From Actinomucor elegans (Eukaryota > Mucoromycota > Mucoromycetes > Mucorales > Mucoraceae): a DNA stretch of 64,000 nt. Below the pieces are notes generated by a model. The model saw nothing but the letters and a program-made list of their open reading frames with translations. It searched no databases and had not been told where the DNA came from. The position numbers and the translations under genes were made by a program. Of this stretch, positions 1-13,562 are shown in pieces. The stretch is from contig JAMSLZ010000005.1 of assembly GCA_026027325.1 (NCBI GenBank), positions 806,001 through 870,000 of the forward strand, in the 5' to 3' direction. Numbering within the stretch: the stretch's first letter is position 1; the number at the start of each line of letters is the position of its first letter.

Positions 1-1241
1 TGATTTAATTGATCTGTTCCTAGCAAACCCACTTACTAGAATCATTTTTTTCCCTTTCAGTAACGCAATCCAGCATTCTGGTTCAGTAGCTTGAGCTGCT
101 TCATCAATGATTACAACGTCGAATAGTCTGTGGCACATGTTTACACTCTCAGACCTATACAATTATTTAGCCTCTTTTTAATTTACCTGCTACATGGAAA
201 CTTACCCGCTCAGCGTTGAAAATATAACGTTGACATTAGCCATCAATGCTTCAACAGATTCTTTTTTTGCTTGTTTGAACGATTCGCTAAGAAGCTTCAT
301 TCTTCTGTTGAGCTTGTTTTTTTGTGTCTTGCTTGGGTTTTGATTACGCTCCTGTCTCAGCTTTTCCATATCAGCTTGAAAAACGGTTGCAGTGTCATGT
401 AGAGAGCTACTTAAAAGCACATCCAAAGTGTAAGACACAACTGCACTAGTTACCTTGGCAGTATGCCCAATGCGCACAACGTTGATACCCTCGAGATTAA
501 TGACTCTCTCAACTAAGTTGTCTAAAATTAGTAAATTAGATGCAAGGTATGAGTATAAGATGTATCATTTTTATCAACACTATGTAGCAAAAACTTACCC
601 ACAGAAATACTGGATGGCCCACATACTAGGATTGTCTTTCGTTGTGCGATAGCCAACTGCTGGATTATTTCAACTAACACATGTGTCTTTCCGGTCTTTG
701 AGATTGATAAACATGATTAGCTACTAACCATCATGAATCTCTATTATGTACAGTAATATCAACACTTACGCCTATATTTAAATCAATGAGTATATACAAA
801 ACCATTGGGTAGTGTTCTTTTTACAGCTAGATGGTTCAAGTAAACATACCTGGTGGACCATGGATCAAAGATACAACAGAAGAGCCTACAGAAAACTTTA
901 CAGCATCTTTTTGATGTTCGTTCAGATTCTTATCATAGTAAAGAATAGATGTTTCCTCATTGACTGGAGGTGTGAGCTTTACTTGACCGAGAAGACCAAG
1001 TATCAGAGGACATTGAGTTCTATTAACCATGCCCTTTAAAACATTCAATGCTCTCAACATCCTATGCCAATTATAATGAAAAGTAACCGTTCAGTTGGTT
1101 ATTTAACGGTAATCAAGATCACGCTAGTCGTTTGTATATGTCTGTTTACCTTGTGTAAGTAACGTTATCCACTGACTTTATGCTATATATTTAGATTATT
1201 AGATTCTATTAAAGTATCATCATTTAACGCTTAAGACAATA

Positions 1242-1277
<36 letters not shown>

Positions 1278-1990
1278 TTCTTACATTTGGCAGCTTCCTT
1301 GAAGCTCCAGTGGCAAACTTAACATGGACTCTATTCGATCTTGATACAGTGCAATTGTAACATGGAAATGCTGATATTGCGTTATAATTCCAGACCAGCT
1401 CCTAATATTCTTCATTGATGAATAAGTCGAGTACTGCTTCAAGGACACTGCTTCACCGACTTTTAAGCGATTAGAGGGAAGCTTAACCTGCTGGTCATGA
1501 TCGTCCCTGGAGAGAGACAAAGTTAAAGTGCTACATGTTGTACCAAAGCAAAAGCGCATTTGAAAGTTAATATATATACAAGTATAGTAATTATGAATCT
1601 ATCAGTTATGTTTTACCAATTTTTAGCTATATCTTCTGACACATCTATATACGTATAGCAAAGTAGGCATCGCAAATTAGACTTTGTACTGTTGAGTAAA
1701 GGACTATATAATTTACCAGTTACAAACAAGTTGTTAATAGCAACACCCTTTTCTTCGAGTTTCTGTGGAGCCCCTCTGAGCTTACTCCTTATTGACTCTT
1801 GTTCAATTGATTTCTCTTTGAGAACAAGATCAATCAAGTGGTTAATGAATTTATTCACATCAGGTTTGGGAGATATCCCTGAACGGTGAAGGACATCTTG
1901 AGTGCGATTGGAGGTTTCGATCAACGATCCACCAGTGATTCTCTCATTGAGAGATAGTATAATCATCCTTTCAAGAATTGATTTAAACAT
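1..1990 (-). CDS. DNA polymerase alpha-associated helicase (Hcs1/IGHMBP2-like), 3' part off the window
   Basis: Superfamily 1B (Upf1-like) ATP-dependent 5'-3' helicase. The first exon starts at ATG 1990 and carries the family's N-terminal segment (KLRGAPQKLEEKGVAINNL). Exon 1 ends at 1717. A 10-nt exon at 1626-1617 with an acceptor near 1531 is phase-consistent, but the join is uncertain. The beta-barrel part lies at about 1530-1285. After a 220-nt intron holding an A33 tract on the plus strand, the next exon has NLNEHQKDAVKF (Q motif) and HGPPG. The Walker A motif is completed across an intron by TGKT near 690. Further on come CGPSSISV, an exon at about 477-202, and Walker B DEAAQ near 110-100. 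The coding sequence enters an intron at 36 and leaves the window, so motifs III-VI are not visible. Family assignment is strong; exact exon edges are moderate. Confidence 0.85.
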
Positions 1991-3941
1991 ACTACTTTTG
2001 TGTACAAGAAAGAAAGAGCGAGATAAAGTCAGGACGATTGAATATTGTGCTCACTTATTATATAGATAAACAGGCTTCACAAGTATTTCTCTATGTATAG
2101 ATTAAATCTGGAAATAATAATAGAACATGTATTTCTTTATTGTTAAATAAACATTCAATTTCTGTAGTCATTGGTTCAAGAGAGGTTTGTCATTTCACAA
2201 TGAGTGCTCTTATAGATTGATATCCACAGTAATCCTATGACGGTAATATAGATGTAAAATTCATCACTCGTTTGTAAATTCAAATAATCTTCCCTTTGGC
2301 AACAGTCTGCCACCTGGATATGAAGAGAACGTGCTTTTTTAGCAACAGAGTCAATACCATAAGATTATTCGAGTCCCAGATACGTTAAAAAGACATTCTA
2401 ACCAGTACTATTAAACGGTAGATATATAGGATGCACTTACGGTTTGGATGCTACTTTGTTATCCAGTGGAACATACGTTATGGTACAAAGAATAGGCTGT
2501 CAATTAAGTAGTGTTGTAGTTGGGCGCGAAAATACCACCTAAGTGTTAGACACCGTTAATTTCAACAATGAATAGTCGTAGCTCGCGTTAGATACTTCTT
2601 GATTGACGATGTTGCTTTATCAGTCTTTACTCTTTGCAGGTTTTTAGACTATTATTTGGCATATTGTAAATACATTTATCTAAGTTATTTTATGAGTATA
2701 AAATGCTATTATGGATTGTTAAATGAATTCAGGACAAAACACAGGTTTATGAAGCCACTACTACTGTCAACAATAAAAGCCGCCAGTAGAACCGAAAAGG
2801 GCACGTACAAGCGTAGCTTATGGTCCATTGAGCAGCAGATTGCTTGACTGTCCTTAGTTGTATTATCTCACCTCTATCTTAATTGTCCTAACTCGGGCTC
2901 TATTACGTTTTATACGATCAGCAAAACATTACTATTTGAGAGATTTCAATACAAAATAGAATAAATTGAAACAGGCTTTTTTAAGAATAGAATGAGGCGC
3001 GTATTAAGCTCTTTATTTTAAGATGGGGGAGTTCATAGCAAAAGAAATTAAATGGTTTTTATATCCATTAGAATCAATCTGAGGCTTATCCGACTTTCTA
3101 TTTTGTTCACATATACAGTAGCTTTCATATAGTTATTGGTCATATATAACTGTTTGGGCGATCATGGTAATCTTGGATTCCAGATATGGAATCCATGGAA
3201 ATAACTCTATCACGCAAGATATTTGACAAGCATGTGGCTGATTTACATATACTTTAGTAAGGTATAAATCATACGTAGCTATTCAGAGCGTTCTATATTC
3301 GATAGTATTTTTGGAGTATGGCTGGGGAAATACGACACTATTGACCAAAATGATTCTAGCATCATAAAGGTGCACACCATTGATTGTTCTATGGCATTAA
3401 CCTCGATCTGTCTCGGCTGAATGTTACATATGATTATAAACAAATATTTATAAAGAGCTGGCGAATTTATTGCCACCATTGCTTGGCAGCTTCGCGCTGA
3501 ATATATTATACTAGTCAGTAACTAATTTGTGAATGCCAAACATATCGTGTAATTTAAATTTTTAGATCTTATCGATCTTGGGTTGCATGTCGCACCTAGT
3601 ATGCAGCTCGTGCTCAGAATGGTATACTGGTCCTTATATTAAAATTTCGGCTTGATTCGAATGAAAAAAAAAAAAAAAAAAAAAAAAAAAATCGTTTACT
3701 TTTGTCAATTAATCAACAGGCTCATTATGTGTTATTCAAAGGCGTTTTGATGCAAGGAAATGCCCTTTTTTTTCTTATAACACAGTAAAACGAATGACTG
3801 TTCCAGGCATTATCTGAAACAACACTTCTTTATTGACTTGCTAAAAAAAAACAGTGGCTCTCGCAAGAGATATCCCCAAAGGTAAACCCAATCGTGTGAA
3901 TATGATACAAGTAGCTCTATAAAAACAATCTACTACTGATT
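1991..3941. other. Intergenic, no supported gene
   Basis: AT-rich DNA between two minus-strand genes, so it holds the upstream region of the helicase and the downstream region of the glycosyltransferase. Short ORFs here (for example 2599-2847 plus) have no recognisable domain. An A28 tract lies at 3664-3691, and 3563-3645 resembles one degenerate copy of the ~172-bp repeat described elsewhere. Confidence 0.6.
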
Positions 3942-6432
3942 TTAATGATAAACAGACACTTTCTTTACGGGAATATCTTTGTCGGCGTCTATAGATATTT
4001 CTACAAGCTTGCTAAAAGGACAAAGCATATCTGAAGGATCATGGTTATGATGAAGTCTTGGTTCACAAGAGCTAAATTTTCGTTGCAGTGCGTGTCCTTT
4101 TTCAACTAACAGACTCTGATTTGATAATTTACCATGTAGATCCAAAACGCTCAGTTGCTCGTATTCTGGTAGGCTTCTGATCTTCTTGCTTTGAGTTAAT
4201 GGTACCTGATAGAGTTTCTCTGCCGAGGTATATGCTTCTTTTTTCTTTTGGTTGAGGTTTGGGTTTGTTATATACAATGTTGAATAACTGGATTGTGAAG
4301 GTGGGTAGAGCATGACATAACCACGCATGTAGATCATTTCATCAAAATACTTTCTCCAAGAATTAATCCATCGGTTAGACCGAGATACGGTTAAAAGTGA
4401 ATCCTTGAATAAGTGGCGATTACCTGAGCCTCTTTTGACAATAGACTGGTCTGTTAAACGCGCCGTAATATAGTCATGGAACTCTCTCCAGTGTTCGGGA
4501 AAGTATAAAGCGCCCGAGCTGGAAGGTACTTGCATTAAATAAGGATAATCATCATGTGGTGGGTATAATAACTGACGACCGGTTGGATCAGTATCTATGA
4601 TGCGTGGTGAATATAAACTTATACCGAACAAGCTATTGTTTGGTATGGTGCTGATGCCAGAGTAGCGGTATTTTAGCAGATTGTACTTTATCCAGATGTA
4701 GAATTGATTAGAAAGTTCAATACGGTCATCCAGCATAATTGCGTATTCATGATCACTAGAAGGGTACCAAGCTTCTGCAAATATTTGCATAGGATGTGCT
4801 CCAGATATACGATGACGGATACTTTTTTCTCCAACAGTCCATTGCAAATTATTAACGAATTTTGATGTCAGACTGTCTGTCTTTTCGTTCATTAGAATTG
4901 ATAAGTCCACCGTGTCGCCCAAGTAGTTGGCGCTCTTAACTGAGCTGAGCATTCTCTTGACTTGTTGAGCTTTCTTGTGTCCACTTGTGGTAATCATCAG
5001 CTTGATACTGGGTATATGCCATTCTGTATAATAGACCCATCAGCTATTTTCCTTTAAATAAATTCAACAACTTACGTTCCAGTGCTTCTATAGAAAGATC
5101 TGCCATCCATGAAGCAATTGAACTATCTTTCATTGTAGGTAACTGGATAAAGGTAGGTGCTTTAGCCGTCGTGGCGGTGAGTAGTAAAAGCTCGTTCTGG
5201 ATGTCCATATTGTTATCATTTTGTTCATAAATGAGTACGCGAGGCGAAATTCTGTCTACCACATTATTAAAATCATTTTTGATGTGGTTGATTGTATGGT
5301 GAATATAAACTGCATTCTGTTCAAAAGAACAACTTGAAGGTACTGTTACGCTTGAGTTTACTGTGTTCACTATATGAATCACCTGCATCTTTTCACCGAA
5401 TTCACAAACGAGTTTTTGAAATGCTACTGATGATTGATCATTCATGAAGAACATAAGAGATCCTTTGCTGTTATCTTGACACGTTTCATTATCACCATTG
5501 TTTGAGTTTGTATTCCCTAGTAGCCCTTGTTGATCCATGAGACGAGGTAACTGTATCGAAGGGATTTGGAATTTTTCATATAGCACTTGAGATACAGGCT
5601 TTAGTTGTAGTTTTGGTTCTAATAACGCTAGATACCATTCACCTCGCAATACCCAAACGCCCTCCAAGGACTTTACATAACGCGCCTTTTCATTAGTTTG
5701 CTGACAAGAAGGACTTTCAGTTCCTATTAGTGCGCGTTCAAATACGGGCGTTTGCAATAAACGGAGCGTCAAATCAAAGTAACCTTCTCCTGGCAACACT
5801 CCTGTATCCATAATTACAATGTAATCCGACAAGACTTTGGCGTGTTCGATACCGCTAAACCAATAGCCTTTTTCTGACACTGTCTCGGTAACATGAATGG
5901 AGTCGTATAAGTGATATTCTTCTTCCTTCTTCTGAGTCACTCTCTTGAGCATGGCCGTTTCATTTTTTGAACATACAACCACTATGGAGCTTGGGCTGAA
6001 TGACTGACGTAATATAGCATCGAGTTGATTATTTAGCTCGGTTTCTGAATGATATTGAATCAAAACAGTCATATTGAGATTGTTATGTATGGAAGTGGTT
6101 AAACTCAACTGCTTGAGTTCTTCTAGACTATAATGAATATGACTATTATCAATTACTTTAGTCGGAGTGGAATCTGTAAATTGAGGTCTATCATCGTTAA
6201 ATTGGACTGGCAAGCAACTTGTAAATGAAACTTGTTAAGAGAAAAACGGGCTTACACTACACTCACCTGATAATAGTGATTCTAATAACGTATAGTTGGT
6301 GATTTCTGTCGAGTCTAAATACCGAATATGTGCTCTTTCTTTTGTTCCTAATTTCACTATGTGAAACATCAATATCAATGTCAAAAGCGAGCCCAACGCA
6401 CCCAAAACAGATGATTTGACTCTTAGGAACAT
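3942..6432 (-). CDS. Type II membrane glycosyltransferase-like protein
   Basis: Three exons, 6432-6267, 6206-5076 and 5023-3942, join in phase (introns 60 and 52 nt) to 792 residues. The start is the ATG at 6432; residues about 8-28 are a hydrophobic signal-anchor, so the bulk probably faces the secretory lumen. Residues about 45-210 resemble a GT-A fold: a beta strand followed by LDAILRQSFSPSSIVVV, as in family 2 glycosyltransferases, then DYIVIMDTGVLPGEG. The second half contains AWYPSSDHEYAIMLDDRIELS, where LDD resembles the acidic metal-binding motif, then FYIWIKYNLLKYRY. This arrangement is known from uncharacterised fungal proteins loosely related to GT2/GnT-I-like enzymes. Donor and acceptor sugars are unknown. 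The first GT segment has a TG in place of a second DxD Asp, so only the second may be catalytic. Confidence 0.7.
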
Positions 6433-7964
6433 GGTTTGTCTTTAAAAGAAAGGAATGTACAAAAAAACACAAAAAAAAGTGGGGAGTAAAGAAGAATAGA
6501 GAACTGAATGAAAGGACCAGTTTATAAAGATCCTTATTACTTTGTGCAACCTGCACTAAGCTAGGATCGACAGTCTTTACCTAAAAAACGTGGGCAGTTT
6601 CCATTTTACCGAACTGTACCTACTGGAAGCAAAAAGCTAAAGCAAAGGCCATCGTGTCTCTTAGGTGAATACTTGATAGTAGTCTTTCAGTATCTGGGAC
6701 TGGTTGGTTAAACAGAACTCCCCCCCTCGTATACGTGTTTGTAATGCGCTAAAATCAATATATTTCGAAAAAGGTCTATATACCTAATTAACATGTATAA
6801 AAGCTAAAAGGAAGCTCCATAAAGCATTTTGACTCTCTATTCCATTCTGAAGGTATAGATACTGATTATATAAGATAATTAAAATTTATCATATTATTAC
6901 AATGAGTGACTTATACATGAAGACAATCAGTTAGTATCCTTTGTTATCACGATCTTTACTAAATGCATTATATGATCGTTTGCATCTTTGAATTATACCC
7001 CAGCTCTTCTATGATGCCTCTCATATCATTTTATTAGCATTTCTATATAATTTATTCGCTTATCTTGAAATACTTTTTGATAACAAACTGAATTGCTTAT
7101 TTTATTTGATTAGCGGATATTGGGTTTGATTCTCCTCTGATTGCACTAAATAGAATTCTTGTAATAAACACATCGTATATCGACAAAAATAAAATAGGGT
7201 TATGGTGCTAAATAGTTTAATTGGATATCTTTTTTTAATGAATTATTTTATATATCAATGCAATAAAGTAAAGAATAGTTAAATAGCTGAAAATAATATG
7301 TGTTTGTTATTCCTAGAGCTTCATTTGATACAGTGCTTACATATCAATATCTCGCAAGTTGTAGTTTTACTAGTCGTTTTTTGCAATTTGGCTTGTCACT
7401 TTTTTTAATCTAATAGTGATTCCTGAAAACATAAGTTACTATATTAAAAAGACTAAAACATGTGGTAGATCAGGTACTGGTGGAATATAACCTTTATTAA
7501 AGACAAAGCGCAAATATCCATTCATAGTCTTATATCTTGTGATTTCAATTATTGACTATGTATGCCTCACAACTTTGAGGGTTGCCATGTCGTATAAATC
7601 TAGTTGTTCTGATGATCACCGATTTCAGTCTAATGTCGCATTTGATTAGTACTTTAAGCTCAGGATGAGTTATTGCATCTACTGAAGCTGAAGGTTAATC
7701 CTGATTCCTTTGTTACATTAAACACTTTGATTACATTTGTTAATTTATACTCTTCAATAGTCAATTTTTTTTTTATCTTGTCTTGCGGTGGGAATGCATT
7801 TTATGATGCTTATATGTTCAGGAGCTGCGGGAAAAAGTATCCCTAAATACGATATCATTAAATTAAGAACTTACTGATCTACAAAAAGGCTTACATCTGT
7901 TTATTCAATAATACATTGTAAGTATATGCTTTGGTATAGAGTTCAAAATTTTGCGTATTTATTA
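6433..7964. other. Intergenic with a degenerate repeat pair
   Basis: No ORF or RNA gene recognised. Two copies of the ~172-bp repeat (cores near 7632 and 7797) are listed separately. The first few hundred bases are the likely promoter of the glycosyltransferase gene. Confidence 0.6.
7598..7840 (+). repeat. Degenerate ~170-bp repeat, two copies
   Basis: Copy 1 has the core AATGTCGCATTTGATTAGT followed by GCTCAGGATGAGTTATTGCATCTAC. Copy 2, about 168 bp later, has AATGCATTTTATGATGC then ATATGTTCAGGAGCTGC. Both match the element seen at 23.5, 29.1 and 45.6 kb (GATCTTGGTC, TGTCGCATTTGAT, TTCAGAATGAA, ACAGTG blocks). No coding content. Confidence 0.6.
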
Positions 7965-9059
7965 TTAAAGTAAAGGCGATTTGGAAAATGCAATTGCGCT
8001 ATATTCCTTTTCATCAGGGTCACGGTCGATAAATTGACGCATAATTTTTGCACTAGCCTATATTCAAGACATCATATTATATATCTAAAGGCTCGGTAAG
8101 AAACAAATGTGTAAATACCTCGATAAGGTCCGTGCACTTTCCATGATTAATAGGAAAAGCTCTACTTCCATCCAGTTCATACAAATGCTGATCTACTTCC
8201 ACAAAACAGATAAAGTGAAGCCGTAACTGTTCATTGATATCAGGAGTCTATTGAAACATATGACTATGTTGAACTACATCATTGAATTACTAATTTATAC
8301 TGTACCTTTGTCTGCCCTTCGTGAGCAGCAGCATCGTGAAGTTGTGCTATATCTTGACACGTTTCTAAATACTCTGCTCTCTCTTCGGGAGACATATGTC
8401 TCGTTTCCTGGAGTATTTTTTTAAAAATTCCAGAGCCTGGTCTATAGTAAGCATCATCTGTCTATACATTACTACATAAAATAAACTTACCTACTACCAG
8501 GTGCTCATTATTTGCAATCGAGTGTAGTAAAGCCATCATACCGCATGCGTTGGAGATTGTCTGCTTGAAATACACTAAATTAGGACTGATGTTCTGCTCG
8601 AGCACTTTGAGATGTGTTTCTTCTTTTTCTCGGAAGGCCTCATAAGAATCTGTGATGGGGAATAAGAATATAATCGCTGCTGTTGGTCTAGGAATTGATG
8701 CGAGTGATTCAGTATCAAAGCCTACGAAAGAAAAATGAATAATTTTGCTTCACACCTTTTTTTTTAAAAATAAAAATCTATAATACCATATATATCACTG
8801 AAGCTCCATCCAGGGTCAACACCGTTACTATGAATAATCTGTGTGTATTATCCGTTAAAAAGGCTCTTTATATTCGACTCTTATTTTGCTAATATACCTT
8901 GTTCCAGACCTATTGCACATGCGTTAAAAGTGATAGGTGACTGTGTACAAAACTACTACTTACTTCGGGATTTCCTTCGAGTGGAAGCCACTTGATCTTT
9001 TTCTTTGTTGTATCTATTTCTTGCTGCTCTTCCATAATGTTATCTTCTTTCTGAGTCAT
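7965..9059 (-). CDS. Ubiquitin C-terminal hydrolase (UCH family, UCHL3/Yuh1-like)
   Basis: Cysteine protease (peptidase C12) that removes small adducts from the ubiquitin C-terminus. Seven exons from ATG 9059 to the stop at 7965 give about 249 residues, the normal family size. Exon 1 (9059-8964) ends [10 protein letters not shown] 12-nt exon (8909-8898) adds VWNK. Exon 3 (8838-8787) gives [13 protein letters not shown], and exon 4 (from 8721) gives [15 protein letters not shown] and QTISNACGM. Exon 5 has [11 protein letters not shown] and AHEGQT. Exon 6 has [17 protein letters not shown], and exon 7 has [16 protein letters not shown]. The catalytic Gln/Cys (QTISNAC, Cys about 113), His (DQHLYELDG) and Asp (ELDG) are all present. 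Each exon is short, so no ORF over 60 codons exists; the gene is easily missed by ORF-only annotation. Confidence 0.93.
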
Positions 9060-11411
9060 GCTCTAGTTTGCAATAGAGGCGCGAAAAAGAAAAAAGTGGG
9101 AAAATAGGAATATATAAACCGTTCCGCGTAGCACACAAAATGTAAAACAAACAAGAAATGACGTATATTACGTCTGCGTGATATCTCTCAGTAGAATACT
9201 TTCCACAAATACCCCACTACCGCATTAAAATAGAATAGCATTCAGCATTTGATTGTATGTTCGTACCGCTTTCATCTGGTTCAACGTTTTTTCCAAAGTA
9301 TTTAATCGATAATATCGTTTGTTAGCGAACAAGTATGTTACGATCTGTAATATGATGGCAAGTTTTCTGTGAAACATAATGTCTGGAATAAGCCTGTGTG
9401 AGCCTGCGGCTTCACATTGAAAAGAACCTATATTTTTCTATATTTTTTTCCCGGGAATTATTAATATATTTCAGTCAGTAATTGAATTTGATGTGATTTA
9501 TATAGCAATAGAGTTAGTGACTATGGTTTTTATATTATAATTCATGATGTCTCATCATTGCCTGTTGATTAATCTTGGTATACACTATAAGATATATATA
9601 TATAAAGGCAATAGACCATCGTCATTGACAAGAGCTATAAAATCGTAAATTATCAGTTCTATATGCCGTTAAAGATCCGGTCGCGGAGCTCAGCTTTTAA
9701 ACTGGCTGCCCTGTCTCATTTAAAAATCCATAGTTCGATCTTTTTAAGCTATAAAGTAACACAAAAGTAGCAAAACATACTGTACATTGTACGTAAAAAA
9801 GAAGTATTGTAAACTATGCTTCGTGGATTGTTAAAACATGATACATACGCCTCCATATAGTAGTTACCTTGACTTTTATTGACTGTCAGCGATTTAGCAA
9901 TAGTTTTGTCCTGAACTTCTCTCAAAATCAGGTATGAACATGCATCTCATTTTTCACAGCAACACCCTGTCGATAAATAAAAGCGATACGAACAGAATAT
10001 AAGAACATTTAATTTACTCGTCTAGCGGTGCAAAGGCAATGCAGTAACACCTTCTATTAATGGATATATATTTGAAGCGATCCATTTCTATTTATTTATT
10101 CAGAAATGCAAACATAGCTTGAGTGTTTTATATTAACAAAAATAGACACAAAATATATTTACATACTTTTATTCATAGTTAACTTAGGTTAACTATAAAC
10201 TATGCCTTTCAATCTCCATATTCGCATTCCAGAAGAAAAATAGACGCTCTAAAATTTTGGGTTTAAGGCTTAATCCTTACAATTTTTCAAAAAGCAAGCC
10301 ATTTTGAATGTCTCTACATTTCTCGGTTGGTCCTAGTTTAATGCTGTATCCGATGACTAGTCCATGTTCAAAATAAGGCGCTACATCCTTAGAACTATAA
10401 TTTAACAGTAGTACATTATACATTACTGACTACCCTTAAATTATATGCAAACGTGATTTACGATGAATAGGTCTTTCAGAGGACTTCAGTCAAACATCGC
10501 ATATGATGAATGAAAAACGTTCATAACGAGTTATAGGATTTGCTGATACCTTTGTTCAACAGTCTGGTAATGGATACATTATGCATATCGCAACCGACCA
10601 CAGTAAATTAGATTTATTACGTTTCATCTAAACTAGTTGGCGGTAAAGTCTGTTATATTTTAAAAAAGAATTAAAAATGTCTGTTCAAAATTAGTCCCTT
10701 TGTTGAATTCATGCAGTAAAGAAAAAAAAAAAGGACGCGCTTTACTATATCCTCGTGCATAAGCCAGCAGACACAGTCATCCAATGAATGATCTCTTTTG
10801 GTATGTCCGCTCATTTTGAATCACCGAAAGCCAATTGAAGCACGAGCTAACGATTGCTAACAGCCCAATCAAAGGTTTGCTTAGAATTCCCACAAAGACG
10901 GTCCAAAACATGGCCTAGACTGTTGGTTCTCAGTGAACTAGAGGCATGTTAGATGTCCTTTGATTATAAGATTTCTGCTCAAGTAGCACACTGTGAACAG
11001 TCGTTTTTCTCATGGATCAATGGCTTTTGAGCAAACTGTGGACCTTGGCGCTACTTGGCTGCTAATTGAGGTGTCAATTTATCAATTGATAGTGCCGCGG
11101 TTGCGCTTGTATTGTCCAGCCTAAAAACTAGCATATTTCCTTCAGTTAGTTTACTGCATATGTCTGGGAGATTAAAAGATTGCCTGATTTCTAACCACCA
11201 AGCGTGCCAAAAGCGAGATCTAACTGTCTCATTTAAGAGGCTCAGACAAACTCCACCTGTTTAAGAGACGTTTTTCAACGCTTTCTCTATCCAATCATTC
11301 AATTACACACAGCTTCAACAGACATATACAAATAATCATAAAAAACAGTTCTGTTTTATCTCTTTACTTTTGATTTTGAATCTCTTACACTACATTCCTT
11401 AAGCATAAAAT
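9060..11411. other. Long intergenic region between divergent genes
   Basis: Lies between the 5' ends of the UCH gene (minus) and the Vac7-like gene (plus), so it should hold both promoters. The last ~200 bases before 11412 are pyrimidine/A-rich, as is typical of fungal leaders. No protein domain, tRNA or array was recognised. A tRNA-like B-box trace near 9680-9745 was rejected. 10480-10510 may hold one decayed copy of the ~172-bp repeat. Confidence 0.5.
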
Positions 11412-13562
11412 ATGTCCGTCAATAATGGAGGCGGATCTGAAGAAAATCAACAGCAACAGCAACAGCAACAGAAAGATGATTCTCATAATAATAAAAGACC
11501 CGTCTTGCCGAAATATGCTACAAGTCATGGAGAGAAAAAGTTCCCTTCAGTAGTATTGACTGGAGAATTCGATAAAAACTTGACCATTGAAAAAGCTCGT
11601 TTTGATTCTGGATCTTCGAATAATCTTATACCTCACCCTCCAGTGTCGAGTGCTTCGACTCCTAGTATATCTCATTTACCGTTACCAACAAACAGCAATC
11701 TTAATACTGAACAACCTAAAGAAGATACGGTACCCGCGACATTGACAGAATCGGCCGTGAATAATAATACTTTGCAGGCTAAAACTCCTCCATTAACAAC
11801 CTCAGTCACTCTACCTACCGTTACAACATTACAGTCTATGAGTGGACCCGGGACTCCTTCGGCACCTTCCATGATTAGTACTATGCCTAGTCAGAGTACA
11901 CCTCTTATGACAAAGACTTCGAAGTCAAAATTAGAGGTATAGCGAGAATTTGAAGCTTTTGCTACGCGTTTATTAAACCACTGTTCAACAGGATCGTCGT
12001 ACTATCAAAAGGAAAAAGCTTCCACCAATGAGTGGTACAGCTACACCTTCTGAAGTCTTCCATAGAAATCTGGTTGACGCAGTATCCAATGTAGAAGGTA
12101 GATAGGCACTTCAAATGATAAAAAGATTTCATGTTTAACATTGCTATGTCAAGATTCGGATGAAAATGAACAATATGTCTATCCTTATAGTGGTAATAAT
12201 ACAGATACAACTGCAACGTATCATATGAATCCAACAGATACCCTTCATCGTACCACTTCATCTTCACTGTACCGTCCTCGTTCTACACGGTCTTTTATCA
12301 ACAATAACAATCAGCCTATTCCACAGCAATCTGAACATGTCGATCATGCGCCTATAAAAAGAGAGGCCTCCACCGGATTTTTGGGTGATTTGCTTAAGCC
12401 GATCCTATTCAAAAGTAAACCCGATACGAAAGCTAATCTAAAACAACAGCAACAACAGCAATTTCGAAGTGAGGAACAGCTGGCTCGCCCAAAGCTTCGA
12501 AATTACGTGATGGATCATCCTTTCAGTCAGTACAAACTGTTTAATCATGACTGGTTTGATGGAAAACATAGTCCACCTTTGTATCAAAGCGGCTCCAGTA
12601 ATAGGCGTCACCACAGTAGTACAGGCAGAAGGATGTATTCTAATTATGGGATTGGGGACGGGGGTTATACAACAGATGATGAAGAGGCTCAGCATCTGTT
12701 AGCCCCACCTCTATCAAGCCGAAGGTCCCAGCAGTTACAGAGCCGTCACCGTAAACAGTCTAGCGCATGGTATGACATTGAAACCAAATTGTATATTTAT
12801 CATGCTCATTATTCATTACTGAATAGTTCACGTTTTTTGAGATATTTGTTGATTATCTTACTAAGCTTTGCGATTGTTTTGTTTTTAATGATCACTTATT
12901 TGGCAAAACCATTGAAGGATTTGCAAGTTGAAATGGGCAGGGTTTTGTCTACTGACAAGGAACTCATCTTTGATCTACACATCAAAGCCATCAATTCCAA
13001 TTTTTGGACAGTTCATATAGCAGATGCTGACATTAGTGTATTTGCATTCAGTCAAGTAGTACCAATGATTGAGGCCGCGGCAGAGAAACCGGATATTCGA
13101 GGCGTAGATCCCGCAGAATATTTGGGCGGATTTTACCATTTTGACGAGCCTTTATCGTTTGGATCCTCTTTTTATACAAAAGAACCTGTTACTGCCATTA
13201 GTCAAATCCGTATCAAGTCGCCTGGGGCAGATAAAAGTGGAAACGAACGATGGTAACAGCTTGTTTATACTACATTTTTCTTTCTGAATCTCACCTTGTG
13301 TATATCATATAGGTCACGCATCATTCGGTATCCATACGGATTAGTAGTAAGAGGCGTATTAAAATACAGACCTCTTTCATTTCTAAGCCCTTATCCTCAA
13401 TCAATTGCTATTTGCGATGTGGTACGCGTAGATCCCACTACTGATAAAGTTTCGGAAGACCCTGATCAAGGCTTTTGCTTATCATACAACGGAAACCACT
13501 CTGTAGCTACTACCGCTGCTGCTGTTGCAGATTATTATCAAATTGCTGTTGGTACTTTATAA
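11412..13562 (+). CDS. Vac7-like vacuolar membrane protein (PI(3,5)P2 regulator)
   Basis: Four exons, 11412-11936, 11992-12097, 12154-13252 and 13313-13562, join in phase to 659 residues. The N-terminal ~430 residues are low-complexity (Q8 run, Ser/Thr/Pro-rich). They include a basic patch RRTIKRKK and the conserved acidic-aromatic element DSDENEQYVYPYSG. A single membrane segment lies at about 434-458 (LRYLLIILLSFAIVLFLMITYLA). The ~200-residue lumenal part (PLKDLQVEMGRVL, ELIFDLHIKAIN, DADISVFAFS) matches the Vac7/LEA-like domain. In budding yeast Vac7 sits in the vacuole membrane and activates the Fab1 PI3P 5-kinase complex, for example under osmotic stress; the same role here is inferred. 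The C-terminus ends shortly after an Ala-rich stretch. Confidence 0.85.

Noticed and set aside
9680..9745. tRNA-like sequence with GAGCTCAG and AGTTCGATC
   Set aside because: No pairing acceptor stem and no proper anticodon arm; at most a very old tRNA-derived relic.
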